Of a stretch of DNA of 64,000 bases, positions 12,246 through 23,142 are shown piece after piece; position 1 is the stretch's first letter; each line of letters begins with the position of its first letter. Both the position numbers and the translations under genes were made by a program. Location of the stretch: assembly GCA_002633005.1 (NCBI GenBank), contig NMRA01000010.1:333846-397845 (forward strand), written 5' to 3'. The stretch comes from Phoronis australis. Lineage: Eukaryota; Phoronida; Phoronidae. The notes under the pieces are model-generated. The model was not told the origin of the DNA. It saw only the letters and a program-made list of their open reading frames with translations, and did not search any database.

Positions 12246-12762
12246 AACATCACCGCGTTCTCCCGTTCAGTGACTTTAATACCATGCGGACGAGAGGGTT
12301 GTGAGCCTATGATAACATCTAGCTCCTTTGTTAACTGCCAAGCAGTCTTTTGTCTCAAGTGACAACAGGCAGGCCAATTATCTAAGGCTAATTACATACC
12401 ACATGTGAACACAGTCAAACCCAGAGCGAATTGGTACGTTCGGAAAGAATAGATTGTTGTAATTTTGGTTGTAGTTGGGCGATTTGGGTGATTCAAAAAC
12501 TAAACATGATCAGCATTTGATGAGGAATTCAGAAATGTTGTTGGTTTATGTTCAAATATGTCATAATTTAGCTTTTATTATTAACAGCACAGCCCAGTCA
12601 GGCTAGATAGGATCTCAGATTAGAGCCATTATCTGACAACAATATATGCCAGAATGGAGTTAATCAGTCGTGTAGTATATTGGCTACTGGGGTCATCTTC
12701 CCAACTTGTTGTTGGACTTTGCAATCGAATAAGTTGGGATCAATGGGGAAAACGCTGTAATG
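12246..12762 (-). repeat. Foldback element, right arm (intron 1)
   Basis: Inverted, diverged partner of 11560-12102 with a spacer of about 143 bp. A transcript through intron 1 could fold into a long imperfect hairpin of about 0.5 kb. Confidence 0.85.
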
Positions 12763-12965
12763 TCCAACAGTACCTCCCTACATGACTGTTATGTGGAGTG
12801 AAGAGAACTCTGGAGGGGTGTGTTCATGCAGCCTCCGTTAGCTTTACTGTGATCTTTAATCTTTGGTATTTTATTTGCTTGAGGATCTCCCAACTACTAC
12901 CAGGTTGACTATACTTGTCTTGTGGACCTAGTAATCTGATGTTTTGCTTTTTTCTGTTTCAACAG

Positions 12966-13100
12966 CTGTATCCAGTCAGATTCGTCGAAAAAACACAACA
13001 GGCCAGCATGCTGAGGCTTGTCAACAACTTATTGATACGTTATGTGAGAGTGATGAAAGGAATTGGTACCAGGCGCTAGTGGAATCCTTGGAAAACACAA
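12966..13100 (+). CDS. RLR exon 2: CARD1 middle
   Basis: Acceptor TTTCAACAG at 12957-12965, donor GTAATG at 13101. Enters with two bases completing a split codon and leaves in phase 1. It encodes SSQIRRKNTTGQHAEACQ, then a helix ending in NWYQALVESLENT. The W-Y/F-x-A-L-V pattern is typical of the penultimate helix of RLR CARDs. Confidence 0.85.
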
Positions 13101-13412
13101 GTAATGTATTGTGTTTAAAGCTGCATTTCAACCTGCTAGGCTGCCTAAGAAACAAAAATCTACTTTGCCCTTTTTGCTCTCATTAAGTGGCCGGGTATTC
13201 TAATATTCCTTACCATGACTGAATAAAAAAGTGACAGTGCAGCACGGAGAATATTTCCATAGTTGATTATATGTATAAGTTTAAGTTGTGTGCTAACAAT
13301 TACATCGCAAAAACTTTTTTTTGTAATAACAAAGAGGGAGCAGAAATCTAAATTTTTAATCGATTCTAAAATCAGTTTTCATGAAATGGGGACCTATTTG
13401 ACACTTTTGTAG

Positions 13413-13581
13413 ATTATCAGTTGCTTGCTGCATTGCTTAAGGATGAAGAGGTACCTGGCAAGGACTACATCTACCTAATGAACCAGTTGATGTTGTTCAA
13501 AGACCGCGTAGAGAAGGAGGTCAACGTAAAAAACATCCTGTCTAAGTGTATTGGTGAAAATCTTATAAATCATCAGCACAG
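13413..13581 (+). CDS. RLR exon 3: end of CARD1, start of CARD2
   Basis: Acceptor TTTTGTAG ends at 13412, donor GTAAAC at 13582. Encodes NYQLLAALLKDEEVPGKDY, closing CARD1, then KEVNVKNILSKCIGENLINH, the first helices of CARD2. Phase 1 in, phase 2 out. Confidence 0.88.
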
Positions 13582-16354
13582 GTAAACATTATATATTTCC
13601 AGAAGAAAACACCTTGATTGCTGCAACAATGTCACTAACATGCAGCAAGCTCGCAACAAATAATATTGTTTGCAGCAAGCCTGACTTTGCTAGCTGCAAC
13701 TCGGCCACACACATTGCCACAACCTTAATGCAATATTGAAGTTTGAAGAAAGGTTGCAGCAAGCATGTAGATGTTAAAAGTAATTGAGGAGATTGCAGCA
13801 TACTCAGTAGTTATTGTAAAAGGATGCTGGTTTTGGCCTACTAATAAAATAAGTGCACTTTCCCCACCCAGCCCTCCAAATAATGCTTTGTAACGCTCTA
13901 TCAAATTTTGAAATTTAACATAGCATTCCACACAAAGTCACGGTGATTTTCAGAGCAAGATTCCTGCACTATGGTTCATTACGCACTCAATATCAGAGAC
14001 ATAAATTGTTATGCTCTGCTTTAATAGGTTAAAACTTCTCAAGCCGATTTAAAGGTTAATTACTCTTGGTCTGTATTATTTAAACTGGTTTTGTAAGTTG
14101 AATCTGTAGCATATTTATAACCATCTCCGAGGGTGTTTTAGCGAGAGGTTATATCCACTGTAACTCAGTGTGACCTAGTAATTGCTAGATTTATGAATCA
14201 GTAGGAGGCGCTGCTGACAATTCTCTTAAGAAACAAGTAACGTACTGAGACACTAACTGGAGTGAATGTAAAATGGTAGGACTAATGAATGATGATTAAA
14301 ACCAAGATCTAGGGTTACATCAGATTAATTAACTGTCAGTAGTGTGAACGGTAGCAGTTATAAACAGTTAATTTGTAGAAAGAGTGACACCCCAATTTCG
14401 TTGGTTACAGCTTTATTTGAACACGGTAAATGGTTTCTGCTGATGTGAACATATTAAATGGGCTGCTTCCTGTTATAGTCAGGATTCTTTGGTAAAGCCA
14501 ATTCCCAGGGCGTACTCAACTATCATTTTTGACTGGGAGTTGCATACATTTAAAGAACATGCTTGAAAGAGGACCAATTTGTAGATTGACTTTTCATGGA
14601 AAATTTATTTTGTGAGGTTTTGTTCCGTAGTAATTAAGGTGGTCAGGATCTTGGCAGGATTGCTGGGGACTTTAAATTTATAAACAATCCAGCCAAAAGC
14701 ACCTATTGCTTGCCGACTGCAATATTGCTGAGATCTAGTCTGCGTGCAAGTGTTGTTAGTAAACATCACAATAACCACTTAGGGTTGGAAGGTAATGCCG
14801 GCTTTTTTACTGGCATAAAAAGTAAGAATGATCTTTAAACAACAAAATCTACCTGCAGTTAGTGTTTTTCTGATGTCGAAGAGTTCAGCGTGACTTCACT
14901 ATTCAAGTAGGTCAATCTTGAAACGAATGCGTAAACCCACTCGAGGTTTAGTCCCTTAATCTTTTTCTTATACCTCCGAATTCATCCTTTGTTTCCTCTA
15001 AATTCTAGCGATGGTTCTTGTGTTTTCCTTGCAAAACGCGGGGGTTTGTTTGTCTATCAAGGCATATCGATGGGAAACATCGACTCCCTGCATTTCCATC
15101 TCTAAGAAAGACTGACAGTGCCCGATTGAGAAACTCAAGATTGTTTGTGGGTAAACGTATTAGTGATTAGGCTGTATTATTTAGTTAATAAATGTTGCGT
15201 ACTATACTATAACATGGCAACGGTTTACCTCGACTCAAAAGTTCCCTTGTTTTACTGAAATTATTTCATTATAATCCTTACCGGGCTCGATAACACGATA
15301 CGCACGTCGTCAGCGTCTCGATTACAGTTTAATAAGGAGGGGATATGTTGCGTTTGTGGTGGTTGCTGCAAATCAGTATTTAAGCACGCTGTGGCTCCTT
15401 TCACTTTCCGCGGAACGTCAGAGAAGTGGGGATGTGGCACGTGCTTGTACAAGAAACTCGCGTGTCGGTCTATAGATATAACTGGGTGTGTTCATACTCG
15501 TGTCTGTGGCGTTAAGAAACTATCTACTGATTTTGGGATTTTGACTTCATGATTTTGATATGCATTGCTATAAAGGAAGGTTTAATGGTGCAGACTATGT
15601 ATAGTCCCTTGTCAAAACACGTTAATTAGTGGTTTCAAGACTTTTATGTCTTAAAAGACAGAAATAGTGTTTCGCTCCCTCTTCACAAGTAATTATGAGT
15701 GCGTCACTGTCGAACATGAAACAGGCCCCAGATGAGACAGCTGTTACTACACCTCATATCAGTATTTTCATGGATCTACCCTATCTCTCAAATCCTCTGA
15801 TTGTTTTTTAAAGAGAGTTAGACAGATACTTCCCTTTACATGAACTTGCCTCATCTGCCCATTTGTTTGATGATTGCGACTAGTGTTGCGCGCAGCCCCT
15901 AGCTGGTGACAATTTTAGTATTTTGTTCTCGCTTCTTTCTGCCAAACCACTGTTACAGTAATTATCTATGAGGAGTTTCAGTAAATTTAAAAAAGTAACT
16001 GCTACGGCCAATTTTTTAATTAATGCTGCATCCCCTCATTGCAGTTATAAGGGTCAGCATCCTTTGTTTTTACCCAACAAACAACTTTATTTCAAATTCA
16101 ACAGCTGTGTTTCTATTAATGAGAAGATTCCCCTGCCAATTTCTGGATGACTAACTCTCTGCCAATTTGTATAAAGTTAATGGTGCTCCCTCTACTGGAG
16201 GTGTCTGAAATATTGAGAAAATTATTAATTACATTGACAATGCACATTATGGACCCATATGGAATCTTTGCATTGCTCTTATAGTATTGTCTTAATTTCA
16301 ATTAGTTTGGAAACCTATATTCATTACAACTTTTCACTTTAAATTTCATTTCAG
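13582..16354. other. RLR intron 3
   Basis: Non-coding. 13614-13810 is rich in GCAGCAAG/GTTGCAGC-type motifs related to those at 23320-23630. The rest is unremarkable; 15270-15450 is somewhat CpG-richer with no gene seen. Confidence 0.5.
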
Positions 16355-16530
16355 AGAGGAGATTGATTGTGAAGAAAGAAATTCTGGAAATACGTCAGCT
16401 GTTAGCATGCTTTTACACTATATTCATCGGCAGAAGCCCACATGGTTCAGGGACTTCATTCTTGTTTTGGTGAAGGCAAATTACAAGGATTTGGCAGAGG
16501 CCATAGCTGGAAAGGACGAAGTCAACAAAT
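16355..16530 (+). CDS. RLR exon 4: CARD2
   Basis: Acceptor TTTCATTTCAG ends at 16354, donor GTGAGA at 16531. Encodes EEIDCEERNSGNTSAVSMLL, a helix, PTWFRDFILVLVKANYKDLA and EAIAGKDEVNK. The WFRDF motif repeats the CARD pattern of exon 2, so the receptor has two CARDs. Out phase 1. Confidence 0.88.
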
Positions 16531-17177
16531 GTGAGAAAGCTGGAATCTCAGTGTGGTGTTTAATTGAGCTTACCACTACTTGTGCTTGACTTAAAAAGCT
16601 ACTGTGATCCCAACCAGCCATTTTAAATTTGGTTCAAACTGTTCGTTACTTAGATTGAAATGATTTCTAGACTTATGAAGAACTGGCAGTTGCTGTAGAT
16701 GAGGCTCAATAAATCGACTTCACTCAGTTAAGCATGGTATCAAGGAATAACCAATAATCTGGCTTTTAATTGAATAACGACTAACAGTGTATTGGTCTGT
16801 TTTCACCAACTTTTAGCTTATTTATATTGGCATGATATCTCGTTCAGTCATTCCTCTGGTTGGTGGAGACAGAAAGTGAGGGGGGTGGGGGGAGAGGGAG
16901 AGATGGAGGAAGGGATGCAGGGGGAGAAAGAATTTGCCATTGTGAAATTTGTCTCAAACTGTTCCATTAGTGACAGTGACCTGGACTTCGGAAGGACTCA
17001 TCTGATAGTTGGTTATTACTTGAGATCTGATTTAGGTGTTGGCATGTCGCTGCATTCCAGAGTGACAAGTCTGGAGTTGATTTTTCCGTTGTGTTTCTCT
17101 CCCACATTCGCTCTTATGTCACCAGCAAGTTTTATACAATACATTTTGATTTCTTTCAACATTAAAATCCCTTTCAG
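16531..17177. other. RLR intron 4
   Basis: Non-coding, with a G-rich purine stretch near 16876-16925. The open frame across it has no recognisable domain. Confidence 0.5.
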
Positions 17178-17381
17178 GGACTCGAGGCATAGATGTAGAA
17201 GATGGCCTTTGCGAGTCTAGCGTGTCAAGTTCAAGTGCATCAACAATGGTCTATCGCATGGACTATGTTNTATGTTGAAGGTTGCTCTAGTCAGATACCA
17301 CTAATGGCTGAGAATGACCCAACATCAACACAGTCAATGTCTGTGAGCCGTGAATGTCAGGAAGCCATGGATTGTGAGGGG
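17178..17381 (+). CDS. RLR exon 5: Ser-rich CARD-helicase linker, broken by an N
   Basis: Acceptor CCCTTTCAG ends at 17177, donor GTAGGC at 17382. The first half reads GIDVEDGLCESSVSSSSAST and the second SSQIPLMAENDPTSTQSMSV, low-complexity linker sequence. N 17270 sits between two copies of TATGTT; as printed the upstream frame stops at once. Counting the six repeated bases once and dropping the N makes the frame continuous and gives phase 0 at the donor, matching exon 6. The apparent frameshift is therefore an assembly error. Confidence 0.8.
17270..17270. other. Contig join inside RLR exon 5 with unmerged 6 bp overlap
   Basis: TATGTT occurs immediately left (17264-17269) and right (17271-17276) of the N. 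Treating it as one copy restores the receptor frame. Confidence 0.85.
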
Positions 17382-19128
17382 GTAGGCTGACTTGTAATTT
17401 TCACCAATATTGAGACCTGCAGTATGGTGTACCTGCTTTCTGTGGGATGTGTTAAATGTTCTGGGAGGCGTGTTTTCTCTTACCAGGGTTCTCTATATGG
17501 GCCCAGTGGGTGTTTGCAAGAATTTTTTCTGGAAACAGCTACATGCAATGTTGGTATGCAAGGCTGCTTACTTGAACTTGACCACTGGTCCCAAATGTAT
17601 CATTTTCCAATAATATACACCTAATTTGTATTCTAAAATTCAATGTACAATAAGTAGCGATGAGCATTATGATCTTGGAATTACAATAATTTATGGCTGA
17701 ATGCTGAATGGCGTTTGCTCTTCAGCCAAAACAAAAGATGACTAGGACTTTTGAATTGACTTGTCGGTCAGTTTGATCACCGGCAGTGCTTACCAATTTG
17801 ACCATGCTTTCAAAACGTAGTGAGGTGCTGTTTGCCTGAATGTGTTTCTGGCAAAATTACCTAGACCTTGTTCTGTTTTCAGTTTAATATTGGCTTTGAT
17901 AGTTGTAATATCTCATTCATGACACCAGTCCTAACAAAAGAAGTCAGATATTTTCACATTGAGTAAAGTCAGTGTAACATGGCTTGCATACTTTGTACCT
18001 TTATGTTGTCTTTAGTTTATTAACGACCTTTTTTGTCAATCAGCTTCTCTCCTTCTTTGGAAACATAGGTTGGCGATGTGTGACATCGGTGGCATGTAAT
18101 TAATGTGTGTCAAACAGTTTTACACCCTTTTGAAGTTTCCTAAGCTAAAATTCATTTTGGTACCAAAATCTAAGTTGGAATCTCTGCTGAAAATTTTTTT
18201 CGTCAAGTTTGGGGCTTGTCTCAAATTTTAGAAATAAGAAATATTGGCTGTCCCAAGTTCACGAAAAGTTGCCCAGAAAGACAGCAAAATTACCCACCCT
18301 GTATAATTAATTGATAACACATTGTCCGAAATTTTTGAGAAATGTGACATGCGCTAAAATCTCCCTTGTCTAAATTCCAGAATGTATAAATTTTTGCATA
18401 AGTTTCTTTGCCCCAAATTCCAGCAACTTTCCAAATTCTAGCAACTTCCCAAATTCTAGCAACGTCCAAAATTAGAAATTTTTTACCATTATCAATAGTC
18501 CTGTACCCGCGTGAATTAATGGTTCCAGGGCCAGTATGTTTCAAAAAGCTTAAACTGCTGTGGGTGACATTGAAGCTACAGTGACCGCATCGTTTGATTT
18601 AGGACATTTTCCCAGCTAATGGGTTGTGTTTTGTACATGCAAGATACATTATTTTCTTTAATCTGAAAAAGCAAGATTATGCAAAACTTTGTAGATGTTG
18701 CTGTGCATTACAAGTGAAGCACGCTAGTTTTACTCATGCGTGCCTTGTGTCTACAGAAAGCTTGCCTGCAGAAATCACATTATTTACTTCCCAGTTTCTT
18801 GGATGTGGGAATATGTAGGGTTTTGTCATTTCTTGAGGTCATTAACGCAGTGCATAAAATCATCCACAGGGCTTAGCTACCTGATCGAGTGGGGTACCGA
18901 ACAGCGTTTCCAAACCCTAGAAATCTCTTTTAATCCAAGGAAGGGTTAATTTGAGACAATTTCATAGTAATGGGAATTGGTCAAAATCAAAAGATTAACT
19001 TATTTTGGTATTTTGTTGGTCAAGTGTTGCAGCTTTAAGCCAAGTATGACATGAAACTTGGATGACCAAAAAGTTGTTGAAAATTCACATTTTCTGATTG
19101 AGCTCCATCAATAATTCTCTTGTTCCAG
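17382..19128. other. RLR intron 5
   Basis: Non-coding. A small tandem repeat of about 18 bp (CCAAATTCTAGCAACTT, three copies) lies at 18412-18470. Confidence 0.5.
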
Positions 19129-19402
19129 GCATGTGGCGGCCCTATCAATGACGTGAATCTATTGGTACCAGACAGTATGACTCAAGTAAAGAAAGCTGGC
19201 TTGGTCAAGAATGTAGATTGTGGTGATACAACTGAGTTATTCAGTCACTCCAGAGTAGCAATGAGTGAGATGTCTGTTAATGACAGTGCTCAACACAGGC
19301 CTAATGATGGTGATGCAATTGAGTTATACAGTCGCTCCAATGAAGCAATGAGTGAGATTTCTGTTGAAGACAATTCTCTACACAGACCTAATGATGGGGA
19401 AG
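19129..19402 (+). CDS. RLR exon 6: linker with a tandem 29-residue duplication
   Basis: Acceptor CTTGTTCCAG ends at 19128, donor GTGAGT at 19403; phase 0 in, phase 1 out. Positions 19225-19311 and 19312-19398 (87 bp each) encode two related copies ending in HRPNDG, with cores SRVAMSEMSV and SNEAMSEISV. The repeat is hydrophilic and Ser/Asn/Asp-rich, so probably disordered. No domain is recognised. It lies just before the helicase. Confidence 0.87.
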
Positions 19403-19782
19403 GTGAGTGTTTGTTTGTTATGATGGTGCAGTGTTTTTTATTGGGTCTAAGAGCTTATAGGTTAAGTATACAATACATGCCAAACGTTAGTGTCAGATGT
19501 TTTGACATTTATCCAGGTTAAGCGCTGTACTTGTTCAAGAGAGTGCTCTGAGCGCCTAAACTGCACCTAAATTGGAAAACAAAAAACATGGCATTGCGTT
19601 GCCCAAGCAGCAGGAATGCAATTCAATGGGCTATTATTGTGTTCGCATTAGGACACTCCAGCCTTCAGAAGATCATCATCCTATTGTCAGTTTTTACCTG
19701 TAGTGGGTTTCTCATGTGCTGTTTTGGGATATTTGTCCACCATGCTTGGTAGCGATATGATGTGTGAACTGTTTTCACCTAG
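19403..19782. other. RLR intron 6
   Basis: Short intron, nothing recognised. Confidence 0.5.
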
Positions 19783-19931
19783 ATGCAATGTGTCTTCAAG
19801 AAGAAATACAGGAAATTCAGCTGAGAGGTTACCAGCACGAGCTTGCTGAAAAGGGTCTGGAAGGAAGGAATGTGATAGTTTGTGCTCCCACAGGCAGTGG
19901 AAAAACTCATGTAGCTCTATACATCTGCAAG
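19783..19931 (+). CDS. RLR exon 7: helicase Q motif and motif I
   Basis: Acceptor TTTTCACCTAG ends at 19782, donor GTAGGG at 19932. Encodes [20 protein letters not shown], the family's Q-motif region, then the Walker A motif APTGSGKT at 19884-19907, which binds ATP phosphates, and HVALYICK. Out phase 0. Confidence 0.96.
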
Positions 19932-21497
19932 GTAGGGTAAACATTCTCTACTTTGGAACAGTGATCAAGAACGAACTTGTACTTTAGAAATAGGCAAACT
20001 TGGCCATCTTAAATTCAAGAATTACGATCAATGACAAATGACATTACATACTATGGGAATGCATAAAAACATTTTATTGGTGGCTATATTTGATGAGTGT
20101 AGGAACTCAGCCATGTCTATTTTCAGCGTCTACAGAATGCAAATTGCCGTATCCGATATTTGAGAAATGTTCATTAGGCAAATATGGCGAATTTGATAAG
20201 CAACCCCATGCCCATAGGCGTGCCGGTAGGGTTTCTTGCATTTTGCTCACATCTCAACTTTCTCAGTTTCCTGTTATGAAACTGGATGGAGTCACCTTCA
20301 TGCCAAGTACAGAATTCCTCTCTGCACTAACGGTTGGCTCATGCTAGAAACCAACCTGCCAGTGTCAGTAGTACTTGTTGATGTAGGTAAACAACATCAA
20401 GTCCAATACTAATGGTGTCCTTTCACAGTAATGCGGGATTATCATAACACGTAACACCCCCCACCGAAACTGGTGGATTTGTCTTGAGTGTGGCTCTCTA
20501 TGCATATAAAGGGGCTTCATAAAAAGGCCAGCATTCGTCACTTCACATGCAAAGTGCTCTGTTTGAAATGGTATGGCAGGTCAGTTGGTGTGTGATTGTT
20601 ACTGTTAGTTGTAGTCGTATCGGGTTGCAACATGCCGCAATATCGGCACACTACCCAGTATAGACATGTATTCACGCGGTTGTTTGTGTCTTCAGGCCTA
20701 GCTGTCCGAGTCACAATAGCCTATCACCTGGTCATTTCCAAGTCTGAAACTGAAGGCGAGCTCTTTGGACCTTTTCAAATTTCATACTATGTTTTACAGC
20801 TGTAATGTCTATCGGACCAGCATCCCACTTGACGTCCGAAGTGAAGGCTTTTTTGTAATACCTTTATCTCGTGTGCATGGATAAGATTTTGAAATCTGCC
20901 ATTTCCGTTAAACCATAGTGTTCCATGGTTTGCTGGGGTGATTAGGCTCTTTAATTTGGTTGACATCTGCCATTTTATTGATCGAAGATTGACTGAGACT
21001 CAATTATAGGACTAAGGAAAAACATGACTACTCTACATTACAAAGAACATGGATAAGATACTGCATTTGCATGGCAGTATAAAAGCAATTGCATCAAGTC
21101 CCAGACTGTGCCCATGTGTCCTCCAGCAACATGTCCAAAAACACTTGGCTCACACAAATATGAATCTGCCTCAAGGTTAATTGATATGGCTTGACTGGAA
21201 TCACCCACTACACAACCTGTCTGCTGATGTCTCACACACGCTATGAGTTTCAACTTTTTCCGAGGGGATCTACACCAAAATTGCCCCTGTCCCAATCTTC
21301 GGAATCAAGAACATTGCCTTTTTGTATCCTAGCTGATCTGGAGGATTTTTACTGAAATCGAATTGTTTCTCAAGTGTTTTGTTTCGTTCTGAGCTATTTT
21401 TAGACACAAATTATCGTGTTCTTTTGTTATTGGTTAGTTATACTTTATATTTTATTATAACGACTCATTGAATGCATGTTGCACATTATAATTTCAG
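19932..21497. other. RLR intron 7
   Basis: Non-coding. Short frames without known domains; no repeat structure seen. Confidence 0.5.
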
Positions 21498-21636
21498 GAA
21501 CACCTGGAGGACAGCTTAGAAGCAAAGGTCATCTTCTTTTGCAACCAGGTGGCGCTAGTTGATCAGCAGTTTAAAGCCTTCAGACGTTACGTGAATAGAA
21601 AGATAGTTTCTTTAACTGGCGATAAAGAGGACTTGC
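21498..21636 (+). CDS. RLR exon 8: helicase domain 1, motif Ia region
   Basis: Acceptor ATAATTTCAG ends at 21497, donor GTAAGT at 21637. Encodes KVIFFCNQVALVDQQ followed by FKAFRRYVNRKIVSLTGD. The VxFxxNQ...QQ pattern is the RNA-contacting motif Ia neighbourhood of RLR and Dicer helicases. Out phase 1. Confidence 0.94.
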
Positions 21637-22918
21637 GTAAGTTTAGAAAAGGCTCAAATTTGTTTTTCAATTGTGTAGCCAATACTGTTTTCTATTTACT
21701 AGCAAACAAGAGTTAGAAATGTGCAATCTAATGTAACAACCGTGCTTGAATACATTTTTATGAACATATGATTTTTAAAATCCTTCGTGATCACAGGATC
21801 GCATTGTTTTCATAAAAATAGTGCCATGGTGTTCGTAATTCTGTGAACGTTTTTTCTAGAAGGTCTTGATTTTTCACGGAGATTGCAGTGCTTTCAACAA
21901 ACCAAAAATTTTGGCCTGAAAGTCACAAATTGTGTTTTCAAGGTTGTCATCAGCTACAGAAGCCCAAGGAGATTGCTTTCAAACATAAAGATGTCAACAT
22001 TCCTTGAAAACATTTGAAATCTCGAATTTTGACAAGCAAGTCCTCGGAATGAAATATAATAGAATAAAGGAAATGAAATGTGCAAGTTTCTTGCAAAAAA
22101 CTCAATCCATGAAAATACACCAATCTCTGTGAACATTTTTTTAGAAAAAAGACGTGATCAATGTTGTGATGAACTTCCGTACATTATTTTTGCGCACTTA
22201 TAAAGTTCATATTAATATATTCTATGATCATCAATTCAATTTCTTGCTTATGAAATTTTAATAGAAAGTGTAAGTCTAGTCATTGGTAAGCAATGGTTCA
22301 AAGGCAGTAAGTAAAGTTGGCCCAATGCACATATTTGTCTACTGTAATGTCTAAAAAATTTAAAAAGCCATCTCCACGGCTCGCAAATCTTCATCTGGTA
22401 CTGCAAAGGAGTGTGATCTTGTTGTTGGCTGGTGACACGGAACCTCCGTGTTTTGAGCGGTCCCATTGCCCGTCTTAATGAACTACCTGGACAATATTCA
22501 ATAACAATGTCACTCAAGACTGATTGAGAATCAAGCCACAAATTGCTAACAATTTCTCATTAATTAACTTTGAAGTTTCTAATTCCCTCCTACTAACTTC
22601 AAAAGCTACACGAGGTGTCACGAGATAAGTTCTATGTTGAGTCAAATCAAATTTTAAGACAAAAAACTGACAAAATAATAGAATACTTTTCATTTCCGAG
22701 TACTGTCAGTGTGAAAGCATACAGTTCTCCGAAATATCCCAATGGGTTAGTAAACGTGTGTTTGGTAACGATGTGGTCATAAAGTGTGGTTTGTTTGGCG
22801 CAAGTCATCTTTGAACCTAAAAATCCCTCTTGAGTTAAAGCAATTTGAAATGTAAGAATAAGAGAACGTTACATAATTAATATGACTTGTAAACTAATTT
22901 ATATTCGTCTGATTGCAG
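21637..22918. other. RLR intron 8
   Basis: AT-rich non-coding sequence. A 97-residue minus-strand frame at 22248-22541 has no recognisable family. Confidence 0.5.
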
Positions 22919-23142
22919 CACCGTTAGTTGACTTACTGGAAGAGTACGACGTTATTGTAATGACGCCACAGATATTGTTGGACAATTACAAGTGGAAGGG
23001 GATGAACAGCTTGTTTGACTCTGGCATATCACTGATGGTGTTTGATGAGTGTCACCACACTACCAAAAAACATCCCTACAACAGGATAATGGCATTGTAC
23101 ATGGATGAGAAGTTTGAAAAGGGATCTGCCCATGCCCCTCAG
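22919..23142 (+). CDS. RLR exon 9: motifs Ib and II (DECH)
   Basis: Acceptor CTGATTGCAG ends at 22918, donor GTATGT at 23143. Encodes YDVIVMTPQILLDN (motif Ib) and MVFDECHHTTKKHPYNRIM (motif II, DECH at 23044-23055, the Mg-ATP binding and hydrolysis site). DECH rather than DEAD is diagnostic of the RLR/Dicer branch. Confidence 0.96.

Noticed and set aside
16792-17220. 142-residue frame upstream of exon 5
   Set aside because: Covers intron, a G-rich purine tract and the start of exon 5 in the wrong frame.
19403-19521. Continuation of the exon 6 frame past the donor
   Set aside because: A consensus GTGAGT donor fits the next exon's phase; the extension has no homology.
22248-22541. 97-residue minus-strand frame in intron 8
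   Set aside because: No known domain, intronic, no splice signals supporting it.
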